From Methylovulum sp. (GTDB lineage Bacteria > Pseudomonadota > Gammaproteobacteria > Methylococcales > Methylomonadaceae): 64,000 nt of DNA. Numbering within the stretch: position 1 is the stretch's first letter; each line of letters begins with the position of its first letter. Below the pieces are notes generated by a model. It worked only from the letters and a program-made list of their open reading frames with translations, made no database searches and was not told the DNA's origin. The translations under genes were made by a program, and so were the position numbers. This document shows, one piece after another, positions 1 through 7,712 of the stretch. The DNA lies in assembly GCA_030653435.1 (NCBI GenBank), contig JAURZI010000023.1, positions 24,317 to 88,316 of the forward strand, in the 5' to 3' direction.

Positions 1-73
1 GTTGCTGCTGCAAGCTGGCGCAACCAGTCAACGCAACAGCAAAGCCAACAACAGGAAACAAAAATTTACGCAT
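1..73 (-). CDS. Putative lipoprotein, N-terminus only (runs off the left edge)
   Basis: Read on the minus strand, an ATG at 73 preceded by GAGG opens a reading frame starting MRKFLFPVVGFAVALTGCAS. This is a textbook lipoprotein signal peptide: basic start, hydrophobic core, lipobox LTGC-A. Only 24 codons lie in the window, so the mature protein and its function cannot be seen. It begins about 50 bp beyond the original stop of the superoxide dismutase gene on the same strand, so the two were probably co-transcribed before the palindromic insertion. Confidence 0.6.
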   Translation of the reverse strand, partial: MRKFLFPVVGFAVALTGCASLQQQ

Positions 74-123
74 GGAAAACCTCTAAGCGATGTTGATTCG
101 AAAATATTTAATTGACTAAAAAT

Positions 124-201
124 CTAGAGCAGCTGTATTTTTTGGGCAATATCCAGTCTTGCTGCGGCGACATCCCACTGGATATTGCGGAAAAACGCGT
201 C
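124..201 (-). pseudogene. Severed 3' end of the superoxide dismutase gene
   Basis: On the minus strand from 201 to 124 the frame reads DAFFRNIQWDV followed by about 14 more residues and a TAG stop. This is the standard C-terminal helix of Fe/Mn superoxide dismutases, where an Ala-Tyr-Ile/Leu is followed by a D/E-x-F segment and an N-W motif. The codon just before it (204-202) reads Ile, so joining it to the Ala-Tyr at 369-364 restores a normal SOD end. The tail is separated from the rest of the gene by the 160-bp palindromic insert and has no start of its own. Confidence 0.85.
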
Positions 202-275
202 TATTAATTGTTTCATAAGTAATCGCACCCTAATTTTCAGAATTGTTCCTGCGATTACTTATGAAACAATTAATA
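202..275. repeat. Palindrome A, 26-bp perfect arms
   Basis: The left arm is 202-227 and the right arm 250-275. They are exact reverse complements around a 22-nt loop. The arm core is TAATTGTTTCATAAGT. It is homologous to palindrome B next to it: the 26-nt arms match at 22 positions, and every difference is matched by a compensating change in the other arm. Confidence 0.9.
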
Positions 276-290
276 ACTTATTGATTGGAT

Positions 291-363
291 GTATTAATTG
301 TCCCATAAGTTAGCGCACAATAGGATGAGGTTACAGTGCGCTAACTTATGGGACAATTAATAC
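291..363. repeat. Palindrome B, 28-bp perfect arms
   Basis: The left arm is 291-318 and the right arm 336-363, exact reverse complements around a 17-nt loop. The arm core is TAATTGTCCCATAAGT. The right arm supplies the last four codons (L-I-V-P) and the premature TAA stop of the truncated SOD frame. Confidence 0.92.
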
Positions 364-1023
364 ATAAGCCGTGGCCGACGCGCCGTAATCCATTTGGTAA
401 GCATGTTCATACATGTCCATTACTAACACCGGCAAGGTCGCGGCGGGCGCATGCAGGTGGTCGGACAGCCAATAATTCTCCAGCAAACCCGTGTGCAGGT
501 TATAACCCAAAACCACCCAGCCGGAGCCACCGCCGAGTCCGGCGCCGATACGGCGAAATTCTTTTTCCCAAATAGCGTAGCTACCAAATGCGTCGCCCAA
601 CGCCTTTCGCAGTGTTTCGCCCGCTTTACCGGAACCGCCCAGATTGTGGAAATATAATTCATGCCAAACGACTGATCCGGTGCGTGTCAAATGTTCGCGC
701 TTAAGATCGTTATAGACGAAAGGCGGTATATCGACCTCTTCCAAGGCCGTGACCAGCCGTTTTTTTACCGTATTTAGCGCGTTGACTGCGCCGCTATAAT
801 TATTTTCCCAATGCGAAAGGATTAGTTTTTCAGAGATGCCATCCAGTTTCGCAGGATTGAACGGCAGCGGTTTGGGTGTTTGTAGAGTTGTCAAAGCGGA
901 GCTTAGCGCCGGTATTGCGGGCGTTGGTTCTACAGCAAGGCTATCTGATGCCAACGCAACCAGCGCGGCGCCTGCGGAGGCATTAACTAAAAATTCACGG
1001 CGCGTATAAGGATAAGGGGGCAT
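346..1023 (-). CDS. Tat-exported Fe/Mn superoxide dismutase, C-terminus truncated by insertion
   Basis: Superoxide dismutases convert superoxide to oxygen and peroxide. A twin-arginine signal is visible near the N-terminus (YTRREFLVNAS), so export to the periplasm is likely; most bacterial Fe/Mn SODs are cytosolic. The four metal ligands can be placed: His in LSHWENNY, His in VVWHELYFH, and Asp and His in MDMYEHAYQ; the GSGW core motif is present. The start at 1023 is preferred over an in-frame ATG at 1077 because AAGGAG precedes it and 1077 lies inside a hairpin. The frame ends ATAYVLIVP, where the last four residues come from the palindromic insert. About 25 family-typical residues are lost and lie at 124-201. 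The product is probably unstable or inactive. Confidence 0.88.
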   Translation of the reverse strand: MPPYPYTRREFLVNASAGAALVALASDSLAVEPTPAIPALSSALTTLQTPKPLPFNPAKLDGISEKLILSHWENNYSGAVNALNTVKKRLVTALEEVDIPPFVYNDLKREHLTRTGSVVWHELYFHNLGGSGKAGETLRKALGDAFGSYAIWEKEFRRIGAGLGGGSGWVVLGYNLHTGLLENYWLSDHLHAPAATLPVLVMDMYEHAYQMDYGASATAYVLIVP

Positions 1024-1060
1024 AGCATAGCTCCTTAAAAACTGAGGCTTATAGGTAATG

Positions 1061-1089
1061 GGCTGACAGGTTTTCAATACCTGTCAGCC
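1061..1089 (-). other. Intercistronic hairpin between cytochrome c' and SOD
   Basis: An 11-bp perfect inverted repeat (1061-1071 with 1079-1089) encloses a 7-nt loop. No T-run follows on the minus strand, so it is not a clean intrinsic terminator. It may act as an mRNA processing or stability element in the operon. Confidence 0.6.
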
Positions 1090-1099
1090 TTCTTAGGCT

Positions 1100-1561
1100 T
1101 TATTCCTTGATCCGTATCAAGTCATGGCAACCTTTGCAGGTTTCGCCAAGTTTGCCAAACTGGGTCTTAATCGCGTTAATGTCGCCGGTTGCCGCCACCT
1201 TCGCCAGTTCGTTAGCGGCCTCGTTAAAGGCGTTGGCTACTGTCGTAACCTCATCTTTTTTCTGAAAAAATTCAGGCTTGAGACGGCTGGCCTTCCAGCC
1301 TATGCCTTGGTCGGTGCCGACCCCGTAAAGCTCGCCCAGGCCGGAATTGGCGGTGGCGGCGATGGCATTGGCGGCAGCCGCCACATAATCTTTATTAAAC
1401 GTTTCCGGATGATCGACGACTTGTTTTTTAATTTTGCCGGTGTTCCAGCCCAAAAACGAGTAAGCCGATTGGCGGAATCTTATTTGTTCTTCTATCGGGC
1501 CGGCGAGAGCCGCTGAAGTCGCTGTTGCAAGCATAACGGCCAGGGCAAGTTTGGTTTTCAT
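1100..1561 (-). CDS. Cytochrome c' (class II c-type cytochrome)
   Basis: This 153-residue protein has a Sec signal peptide (MKTKLALAVMLATATSAALAG) and a single C-terminal heme site, CKGCH, close to the end. The C-terminal position of the heme motif in a helical protein of this size is the signature of cytochrome c'/c-556. Members of the family are periplasmic, bind NO or CO at a five-coordinate heme, and can serve as electron carriers. It lies between a b-type cytochrome and the SOD on the same strand, 34 bp from the b-type gene, which suggests one transcript. Which ligand or electron route it serves here is inference only. Confidence 0.88.
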   Translation of the reverse strand: MKTKLALAVMLATATSAALAGPIEEQIRFRQSAYSFLGWNTGKIKKQVVDHPETFNKDYVAAAANAIAATANSGLGELYGVGTDQGIGWKASRLKPEFFQKKDEVTTVANAFNEAANELAKVAATGDINAIKTQFGKLGETCKGCHDLIRIKE

Positions 1562-1595
1562 GGTGTAGTCCTCAATGGTTAAAAATAGTAGTGCT

Positions 1596-2300
1596 TTAAA
1601 AACTGGGCGTGGTCAACGTTGCCGGAGCGCTGGCAACGGGCTTGATAATCTCCACGCCCCCCCAAACGCTCCAGACCACCACGCCGGAAACAATCACGGC
1701 GGTAATACAACGTAATGGGCCGCCGCCTGTCACGGTTGCCGCCAATGCTTTAGGAACTGTTTTGTTGCCCGTTAACATCGGCACTAGCAAGTTGTTTTTT
1801 TTAATCACGCCGTAAAAGGCAATAGCGCTGATATGCAGCAACACCAGCACCAATAACAAATTGAACGCTTGTGCGTGCAGGCCGCTTAATTTATCGTTCA
1901 GGGCGTCATCATCCACCAGCTTGTGCAATGGCCCGGTAAAAGCAATGTCATCGCTGGCAAACAAGCCCGTCCCGACCAGAACCGACAAGTCAGCCAGCAA
2001 TGCCAATACCGCCAGCGCGCCCAGCGGGTTATGACCGATGCCGTGCCAGCGGCCTTGCAGATAAGCCAACAGCTTCGGCGGCGTAGGAAAAAAATGTCCC
2101 AAACGGGCAGGACTGCTGCCGATAACCCCCCAGATCAGCCGAAAAACCAGCAAACCCAGAATGAATGCGCCTATGCGCCCATGCCAGTCCATCAGATTGC
2201 CGCCTAGCGTAGCCGTGATATAAGCCGCCGCCACGGCGAGCACCAGCGACCAGTGAAATAGCCTGATGGGTAAGTCCCAAATACGAATCGTCACTTTCAT
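1596..2300 (-). CDS. Cytochrome b561-type membrane protein
   Basis: This 234-residue integral membrane protein has about four to five hydrophobic segments and conserved histidines placed as in the bacterial cytochrome b561 / Ni-Fe hydrogenase b-type family (RLFHWSLVL near residue 16, DWHGRIGA near 38, a GLHAQ segment near 140, LLHISAIAFYG near 155). The family passes electrons between the quinone pool and periplasmic partners; E. coli CybB oxidises superoxide. With cytochrome c' and an exported SOD downstream, a role in periplasmic electron or superoxide chemistry is plausible but not proven. It starts 24 bp after the stop of the dienelactone hydrolase-like gene. Confidence 0.82.
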   Translation of the reverse strand: MKVTIRIWDLPIRLFHWSLVLAVAAAYITATLGGNLMDWHGRIGAFILGLLVFRLIWGVIGSSPARLGHFFPTPPKLLAYLQGRWHGIGHNPLGALAVLALLADLSVLVGTGLFASDDIAFTGPLHKLVDDDALNDKLSGLHAQAFNLLLVLVLLHISAIAFYGVIKKNNLLVPMLTGNKTVPKALAATVTGGGPLRCITAVIVSGVVVWSVWGGVEIIKPVASAPATLTTPSF

Positions 2301-2324
2301 ATGGATTAACGCCTTATCAATCGT

Positions 2325-3224
2325 TTAAAAAATGCTGCCGCGCAAGTGCTTGTTAAAGAATGCGATGGTGCGTCCCCAGGCCAGCTTGGCTGCCGCCTCA
2401 TCGAAACGCGGCGTGGTGTCGTTGTTAAAGCCATGTTGCACACCGGGGTAAATAAAAGCTTCATAATTGACGTTTGCCGCTTTCAAGGCAGACTCGTAAG
2501 CTGGCCAACCCGCATTAATGCGTTCGTCAATACCGGCATAATGGATCAACAACGGCGCTTTGATTTTTGCAGTCTCTTCAGCAGTCGGCTGGCTGCCGTA
2601 AAAAGGCACCGCTGCGGCCAAGTCCGGGATGCGTGTCGCCAGGAAATTGGCAATGCCGCCGCCATAGCAAAAACCGACTACGCCAACTTTGCCGTTAGCT
2701 TCGGGCAATTTTTTCAAGATCTCTGCGGCCTTGATAAAATCGGCCTGTAATTTGGCTTTATCCAGTTTTTGGAACAACTCACGGGCTTTGTCTTCATCGC
2801 CTGGATAGCCGCCTACAGAAGCCAGGCCGTCTGGCGCAAACGCGATAAAATTATCCAGCGCTATACGCCGGGCGATATCTTCGATATGCGGATTCAGGCC
2901 CCGGTTTTCATGGATCACCAATACCCCTGGCAGGTAGCCTACCGCTTTGGCGGGTTTTACCAGATAACCCCGCAACGTGCCGTTGCCTTCCGGCGAATCA
3001 TATTCAACGTATTTCGCTACGATGCGTGGGTCATTGACGGCAATCTGTTGCGCCTCTGCGAAATGCGGGTTTAGCGTGTCCAGTAACGCCTCTGCTGTCA
3101 GTCCCAGCACGGCATATTTGGCGGCGGCGCTTAAAAAGCCCCGCCGCGACAAATCACCGTGCACATATTTATCAAAAAGCTGTAACACTCCAGGATCAAA
3201 ATCATGAGCTGTTTTACGGGTCAT
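2325..3224 (-). CDS. Dienelactone hydrolase family protein, Tat-type signal
   Basis: This 299-residue alpha/beta hydrolase has the dienelactone hydrolase triad: Cys in the nucleophile elbow GFCYGGG, Asp in YAGIDERI and His in GVQHGFNN. The N-terminus has a twin-arginine motif (SRRGFLSAAAK) after about 25 residues, followed by a hydrophobic stretch, so export is likely. Many exported homologues are annotated generically as carboxymethylenebutenolidase; the true substrate is unknown. It is the first gene of the probable minus-strand operon with the b561 and c' cytochromes and the SOD. Confidence 0.85.
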   Translation of the reverse strand: MTRKTAHDFDPGVLQLFDKYVHGDLSRRGFLSAAAKYAVLGLTAEALLDTLNPHFAEAQQIAVNDPRIVAKYVEYDSPEGNGTLRGYLVKPAKAVGYLPGVLVIHENRGLNPHIEDIARRIALDNFIAFAPDGLASVGGYPGDEDKARELFQKLDKAKLQADFIKAAEILKKLPEANGKVGVVGFCYGGGIANFLATRIPDLAAAVPFYGSQPTAEETAKIKAPLLIHYAGIDERINAGWPAYESALKAANVNYEAFIYPGVQHGFNNDTTPRFDEAAAKLAWGRTIAFFNKHLRGSIF

Positions 3225-3297
3225 ATAACTCCTCCGCTGTTTTGTAAATTATCTGCATAGGACGCGACGTGCGCGTCTTTTACGCCATGCACATTAA

Positions 3298-3319
3298 GGC
3301 GCGCACGGCGCGCCCTACG
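3298..3319. repeat. GC-rich interspersed repeat unit (REP-like), copy 1
   Basis: A 22-bp GC-rich unit with core CGCGCACGGCGCGCCCTACG. It is identical, in reverse complement, to the left arm of the palindromic pair at 50521-50542. It sits between divergent-looking gene ends in a non-coding gap, as REP-type units normally do. Confidence 0.65.
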
Positions 3320-3340
3320 GCTAATTAATACGCGCCGCCG

Positions 3341-4333
3341 TTATTTTGCCCGGCCTTCAAACCCAGGCGTCAATACGGCAATCTTATAAGCAGCACCGCG
3401 CCCAACGGCATAAAGCGTTTTCTTGTCCTTACCTGCAAACGCCAGGTTTTGCGGTTTTTTAGGTAGCGGGATAACGCCTAAGGCATCTCCCTTATCGCTG
3501 AATACTTCTATGCCGGCGCTGGACGCCACATAAAGCCGGTTCTTCGCGTCAACGGCAAGGCCGTCCGCACCACTGGCAAGATCGCCCGTTTCGGTTTTGC
3601 CCCAACCCGCCAGTTTGGCGAAATTTCTTTTCGTGCCGACCGCCCCATCCGCCAGGATGTCGTAGGCAAGAATATATTCCCCATCGGTATTGGCGACATA
3701 GAGCACTTTGTCGTCGATACTGAGCTGAATGCCGTTAGGGCGTTTGATGTCGTTGGCGATACGTTTTACTGCGCCATCGGGAGAAAGGTAATAAACGCCT
3801 GGAGTCGATGCAGGCGGGTTAGGATTTTCTTTGGATGGGCGGGTGCCGCTATCGGTAAAGTAGATGCCGCCGTTTTTAGCCAGCACCAAATCATTTGGGC
3901 GCTGGTAAGCCGTGCCTTCAAAATTTTCGCTCAGTGTTTTCTCTTTGCCTGGCGGGTAAATGATGCCAACCTTGGTTTTCAGCGTTTGTACGGCAAACAG
4001 TTCTCCAGTGCCGTTAAACGCCAGTCCGTTAGCGCCATTCGTATTTTCCAGAAACGTCGATATTGCACCGTCAGGCGCGATGCGGGTGATGCGGTTGGCT
4101 TTGGTTTCGGTGAACAGCACACTGCCGCTGCCATCTGGCGCTGCAATCGGTCCTTCGGTGCCGTCGAACCCGTCTTTGATGAAATGGATAGGGGTTCCGC
4201 CTGCGCTGACACCGGCAATGGCTGGCGTGAACGTGTCTTCGGGAATCTCGCCTTCGGCATAGGCTTGCAGTGAGGCCAGCAAGACGAAGGGGCTAATGAA
4301 CGGCAACAGCCGCTTAACGCTAGAATTAAACAT
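3341..4333 (-). CDS. SMP-30/gluconolactonase-like beta-propeller, secreted
   Basis: This 330-residue protein has a signal peptide ending near AYAEG and the repeating blade pattern of SMP-30/gluconolactonase enzymes: FDGTEGPIAAPDGSG, ANGLAFNGTG, RPNDLVLAKNGGIYFTDSG and RPNGIQLSIDDKVLYVANT. The conserved Glu, Asn and Asp residues that bind the divalent metal in the family can be seen in these segments. Such enzymes hydrolyse sugar lactones or related esters. It follows the TonB-dependent receptor on the same strand, but a terminator lies between them, so it probably has its own promoter. The natural substrate cannot be read from sequence. Confidence 0.82.
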   Translation of the reverse strand: MFNSSVKRLLPFISPFVLLASLQAYAEGEIPEDTFTPAIAGVSAGGTPIHFIKDGFDGTEGPIAAPDGSGSVLFTETKANRITRIAPDGAISTFLENTNGANGLAFNGTGELFAVQTLKTKVGIIYPPGKEKTLSENFEGTAYQRPNDLVLAKNGGIYFTDSGTRPSKENPNPPASTPGVYYLSPDGAVKRIANDIKRPNGIQLSIDDKVLYVANTDGEYILAYDILADGAVGTKRNFAKLAGWGKTETGDLASGADGLAVDAKNRLYVASSAGIEVFSDKGDALGVIPLPKKPQNLAFAGKDKKTLYAVGRGAAYKIAVLTPGFEGRAK

Positions 4334-4383
4334 GGTATGTCTCCTGATAAGTGAGATGGGTTCTTTTTTTTAAAAAAGGTTTG

Positions 4384-4413
4384 AAAAAAAGCCGCCTGTT
4401 TGTTTCAGGCGGC
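4384..4413 (-). terminator. Intrinsic terminator of the receptor gene
   Basis: A perfect 8-bp stem (GCCGCCTG at 4391-4398 with CAGGCGGC at 4406-4413) and a 7-nt loop are followed on the minus strand by seven T residues (4390-4384). It begins 13 bp after the stop codon of the TonB-dependent receptor and separates it from the SMP-30-like gene. Confidence 0.92.
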
Positions 4414-4426
4414 AAAAGGCTCACCA

Positions 4427-7174
4427 TTAAAAAGTTGAACGGAAATGCACACCGAAGTAACGGGCATCGCCATAGGTGCCTGAAGGGGCGGCGGAACTTG
4501 AGAAGCTGCCGGCATTAGTCAAATAAATCGTATCGAAGATATTGCGGCCGACCAGATCCAGGTTGTATTGGCCGTTTTTAGTGCTGATACCTATACCGCC
4601 ATCAGTAACATGATAAGCATCTTGCACGCCCGATGAGCTGAGGCTGGCATTGTAATTGGCCCTGGATTTGTAACTGTTGACGAGGAACGCATGCCATTGC
4701 AAGCCCATATCATTCCACATGCCTAAGCCAAACGGCAGCCGATAATCGGCGCCGAAGTTAGCCGTAAATTCGGGGGCGTTAGGTATCCGGTAGCCCGTTT
4801 GGTCACATGCCGCCGAACTGTTCAATTCTGACGGGCAAGGCGCGTTCTTAAAGTCGGTATAAACGGCATCGTTATAAGAACCGTTCAGGAACAGGCTTAA
4901 ACCCGCCCTCGCCTGCCAAACCGTTTCCAACTCAATACCTTGCAACTGGATACCATCGATGTTACCCAGCGTGGTGCGGTACCCGGATGCTTGCGAAGAA
5001 TCGGGCACGGTAAGCTGCGATTGGAAGCCCTCCACATTGGTTCGGTATAAATTGGCATTAACAGCCAGTTTGCGGTTGAACCACGAGCTCTTGACACCCA
5101 ATTCGTAATCCATCACGTCTTCAGGGTTTACGTTTTCGATACTGCCATCGTTGGAGAATTGTGCTGCACCCGATTTTTGGCCGCCCGCCACGGAGAAATA
5201 AACCATCAGGTCTTTGTTAATCTTATAACTGGGATTGACCAGCCAGTTCTGTGCATCCTGCTCGAAACCTTGCCGGTCTGCCGTCCAGATATTACCTATC
5301 GCGGCTGACCTTGTCGCTTGTGCGGCAGCGATTTGTTCCGCCGTAGCGCCGGCATATTGGGTCAGGTCAACTCCGCCGATATAGCCGGCATTGCCACGGT
5401 TATCGCGATGTTCCCAGGTTTCACGCAGGCCTAAAGTCAAGGTCGCCTTATCGGTAATATGCCAGTTCGCCTGCCCATAAGCGGCAAGACTGGTCACTTG
5501 CGGGTTTAAATAACCGGTTTGCAGGACATTATTCAACGAATCGCTCATCAGCTGGCGACCAAAAGGGTCTGCGCTTAACAGGGCATAATTTTTGTTGCTG
5601 GCATAAAATGCGCCCGCATCGGAACCAAAATAGCGCTGGTTATTGGTTTCCGCCGAAGTACGCATACCAAACAAACCCACCTGGTAATCGACCGGGCCGG
5701 GCGTCTGGGAAGCCAGCCGCAACTCTTGAGTCCATTGTTTGTTTTGTACCGTCCAGCCGGAAATATGCTGAATATCGGCGGTGGTGCTGTCTCCGTCATG
5801 GTGCGGCTCAAACAATGAGTCACGGTAAGCGGAAATGGATGTCAACTTATGCGAACCCAGATCCCAACTGATTTCACCCGAAACTCCTTCCTGGTCGCCA
5901 CGGGAAACCTGCCGATCATTCTGGGCGATTTTTCGCGGATCGCCGGTTACCGTTAACGGTTGTCCAGAGTTACGAAGATTATCAAACCAGTCGCGGTTTA
6001 AACGCGTGGTAAATGATGTGGTCCGTAGCGTGCCGTCGGCGAATGTTGCCGGATCGTCCTGTAGCGGGTTTATGCTCATGGTCTGGGTAGTCGATGAGCG
6101 GTCGGCGATAATCCGTGCCGATACGGTATCGCTAGGCGTCAGCAGGAACTGGATGCGTCCGCCTAAGGCATTGGTTTCCTGAGCATCGCCTTGAGTCACC
6201 GGTGTGTCCAGGTTACGGACAAAGCCATCGCGCTTATCGACGAAAATAGCGGCCCGATAGGCCAGTAAACCCGGTAGAACCGTGCCGGTCGCAGAGGCTT
6301 TGCCTTGCAAGGCATCACGGTTACCGGCAAAACCATCGACATAAAAACCGGATTTGAACGAAGGCAGTTTGGTATTGACGTTAATCAGGCCCAAATTGCT
6401 GTTCTTGCCTTGCAAAGTGCCTTGCGGCCCGCGCAGGACTTCGACATGGTCGAGATCCACATAATTGGTCCAGGTGGAACCGACCCAGGAAGACCAGACA
6501 TTGTCCACCATCACGCCGACGCTGGATTCCATGGACTCGTTACCGCTGTTCTTGCCTAAGCCCCGTAACGCGATGCTGGTTTGCCTGACGTTGGTGCTGG
6601 TGACGCCCAGGTTAGGGACGCGTCTGGCGACATCTTCCATCCTGACGATATTGTCCCGCCTTAAGGTTTCTCCCGTGACGACGGCAATAGGGATAGGCAC
6701 GTCCTGTAGCTTTTCTTCTTTCCGGCGCGATGTCACGACAACCTCGGAAAGGTTTTTGGGTTCTTCGACAAAATCTTTGTTTTTTACCTCAGCTGTGGCA
6801 AAAGCCGGTTCAGCGGCCGCTGGTGGCGGCGTTGTAACCGTTTCTGTTGCAACGGGTTGGCTAGCCGCAGCATTGCCGGATTCGGCCAGTGCCTTTTTAA
6901 GGCGTTCGCGTTCTTTATTGGCTTCCAGCAATTCCTGTTTCAAGCGATTGTTCTCATATTCCAGTTCGTAATTCACCGGCTTTTCTTCCGCGAGAACATA
7001 GTCCGGCGCCAGTAGCGAGACTCCGGCGATAATGGCCGCCACGCTACCCAGCTTGACTGTTCTTGCGGCATGGCTGCATAAGTTAGCGGCGTTTGACGCC
7101 GGTTGCCCATCCGCAGTCGGCAAAGCTGTTGCGGTAGGGTTGTCTGGTTGCTGCCCGATAGTTTCATTACTCAT
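4427..7174 (-). CDS. TonB-dependent outer-membrane receptor with N-terminal coiled coil
   Basis: This is a 915-residue receptor when started at 7174, where AAGGA lies 8 bp upstream; an in-frame upstream start at 7222 lacks such a site. Order of parts: a long leader with a hydrophobic segment ending near YVLAEEKP; a charged coiled-coil stretch (ELEYENNRLKQELLEANKE); a low-complexity Ala/Pro linker; the plug domain beginning LSEVVVTSRRKEEKLQDVP with the typical NVRQTSIALRGLG and VEVLRGPQGTLQGKN motifs; then a 22-strand-type barrel ending in an aromatic residue (FRSTF). Homologues import metal chelates, vitamins or sugars using TonB energy. It lies directly after tonB-exbB-exbD, so it probably works with that complex. 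The substrate is unknown. Confidence 0.93.
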   Translation of the reverse strand: MSNETIGQQPDNPTATALPTADGQPASNAANLCSHAARTVKLGSVAAIIAGVSLLAPDYVLAEEKPVNYELEYENNRLKQELLEANKERERLKKALAESGNAAASQPVATETVTTPPPAAAEPAFATAEVKNKDFVEEPKNLSEVVVTSRRKEEKLQDVPIPIAVVTGETLRRDNIVRMEDVARRVPNLGVTSTNVRQTSIALRGLGKNSGNESMESSVGVMVDNVWSSWVGSTWTNYVDLDHVEVLRGPQGTLQGKNSNLGLINVNTKLPSFKSGFYVDGFAGNRDALQGKASATGTVLPGLLAYRAAIFVDKRDGFVRNLDTPVTQGDAQETNALGGRIQFLLTPSDTVSARIIADRSSTTQTMSINPLQDDPATFADGTLRTTSFTTRLNRDWFDNLRNSGQPLTVTGDPRKIAQNDRQVSRGDQEGVSGEISWDLGSHKLTSISAYRDSLFEPHHDGDSTTADIQHISGWTVQNKQWTQELRLASQTPGPVDYQVGLFGMRTSAETNNQRYFGSDAGAFYASNKNYALLSADPFGRQLMSDSLNNVLQTGYLNPQVTSLAAYGQANWHITDKATLTLGLRETWEHRDNRGNAGYIGGVDLTQYAGATAEQIAAAQATRSAAIGNIWTADRQGFEQDAQNWLVNPSYKINKDLMVYFSVAGGQKSGAAQFSNDGSIENVNPEDVMDYELGVKSSWFNRKLAVNANLYRTNVEGFQSQLTVPDSSQASGYRTTLGNIDGIQLQGIELETVWQARAGLSLFLNGSYNDAVYTDFKNAPCPSELNSSAACDQTGYRIPNAPEFTANFGADYRLPFGLGMWNDMGLQWHAFLVNSYKSRANYNASLSSSGVQDAYHVTDGGIGISTKNGQYNLDLVGRNIFDTIYLTNAGSFSSSAAPSGTYGDARYFGVHFRSTF

Positions 7175-7304
7175 CACACATTCCTTAATAAGGTTAAATA
7201 ATTGTTCAACACCAACCACCAACGCAGGGTTGTTTTCAATAACTCAAGGCAAAGCAATCCTGTGCGGCTTAAAAAAGCCGCTAATAATTGCAGTTAGTTT
7301 GGGT

Positions 7305-7712
7305 TTATTGGGCGATAGTCAGAACCGATAGTTTGCTGATACCGGACCGCTCTATGGATGACATGACTTTGGCGACTATGCCGTATTGCACGCCGTCATC
7401 CGCGTTTAAATTGAGCGCCAGTTCAGGATCGGCGGCTTTGCGTGTTTTCAGTTCATTTTCAAAAGCCGCCAGCGGAATCTCGACCTTGTCGATGAAAATT
7501 TTTCCTGTCGCATCGACGCTGACATAGACCGGATCTTTTTCTTCTGGCGGTGCCGTTTCGGCGGTTTTCGGGAGATTGACATGGATGGCATTGGTCAATA
7601 GCGGCGCCGTTACGATAAACACGACCAACAACACCAGCATGACATCAACCAACGGCGTCACATTAATTTCGCCCATGACATCATCGCCGTCGTCCTGCGT
7701 TTTAAAGGCCAT
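7305..7712 (-). CDS. exbD: ExbD-type energy transducer
   Basis: This 135-residue ExbD/TolR protein carries one N-terminal membrane segment (INVTPLVDVMLVLLVVFIVTAPLL), including the essential membrane aspartate in PLVDVMLV, and a periplasmic domain. It uses proton motive force with ExbB to energise TonB. Its start codon overlaps the exbB stop by one base, a sign of translational coupling. Located between exbB and the receptor gene. Confidence 0.93.
   Translation of the reverse strand: MAFKTQDDGDDVMGEINVTPLVDVMLVLLVVFIVTAPLLTNAIHVNLPKTAETAPPEEKDPVYVSVDATGKIFIDKVEIPLAAFENELKTRKAADPELALNLNADDGVQYGIVAKVMSSIERSGISKLSVLTIAQ

Larger units (their letters stand above)
202..363. mobile_element. Insert of two related palindromes inside the SOD gene
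   Basis: About 160 bp lie between the two halves of the SOD reading frame. The insert is two hairpins (202-275 and 291-363) joined by a 15-bp spacer, and it has no coding capacity. Palindromic, non-coding and gene-interrupting DNA of this size suggests a MITE- or REP-type element moved in trans. Exact boundaries are uncertain by 2-3 bp because the arms begin and end in TA-rich sequence. No second copy was found in this window. Confidence 0.7.

Noticed and set aside
348..657. Plus-strand open frames across the SOD gene
   Set aside because: They are shadows of the minus-strand SOD frame, without start signals or known motifs.
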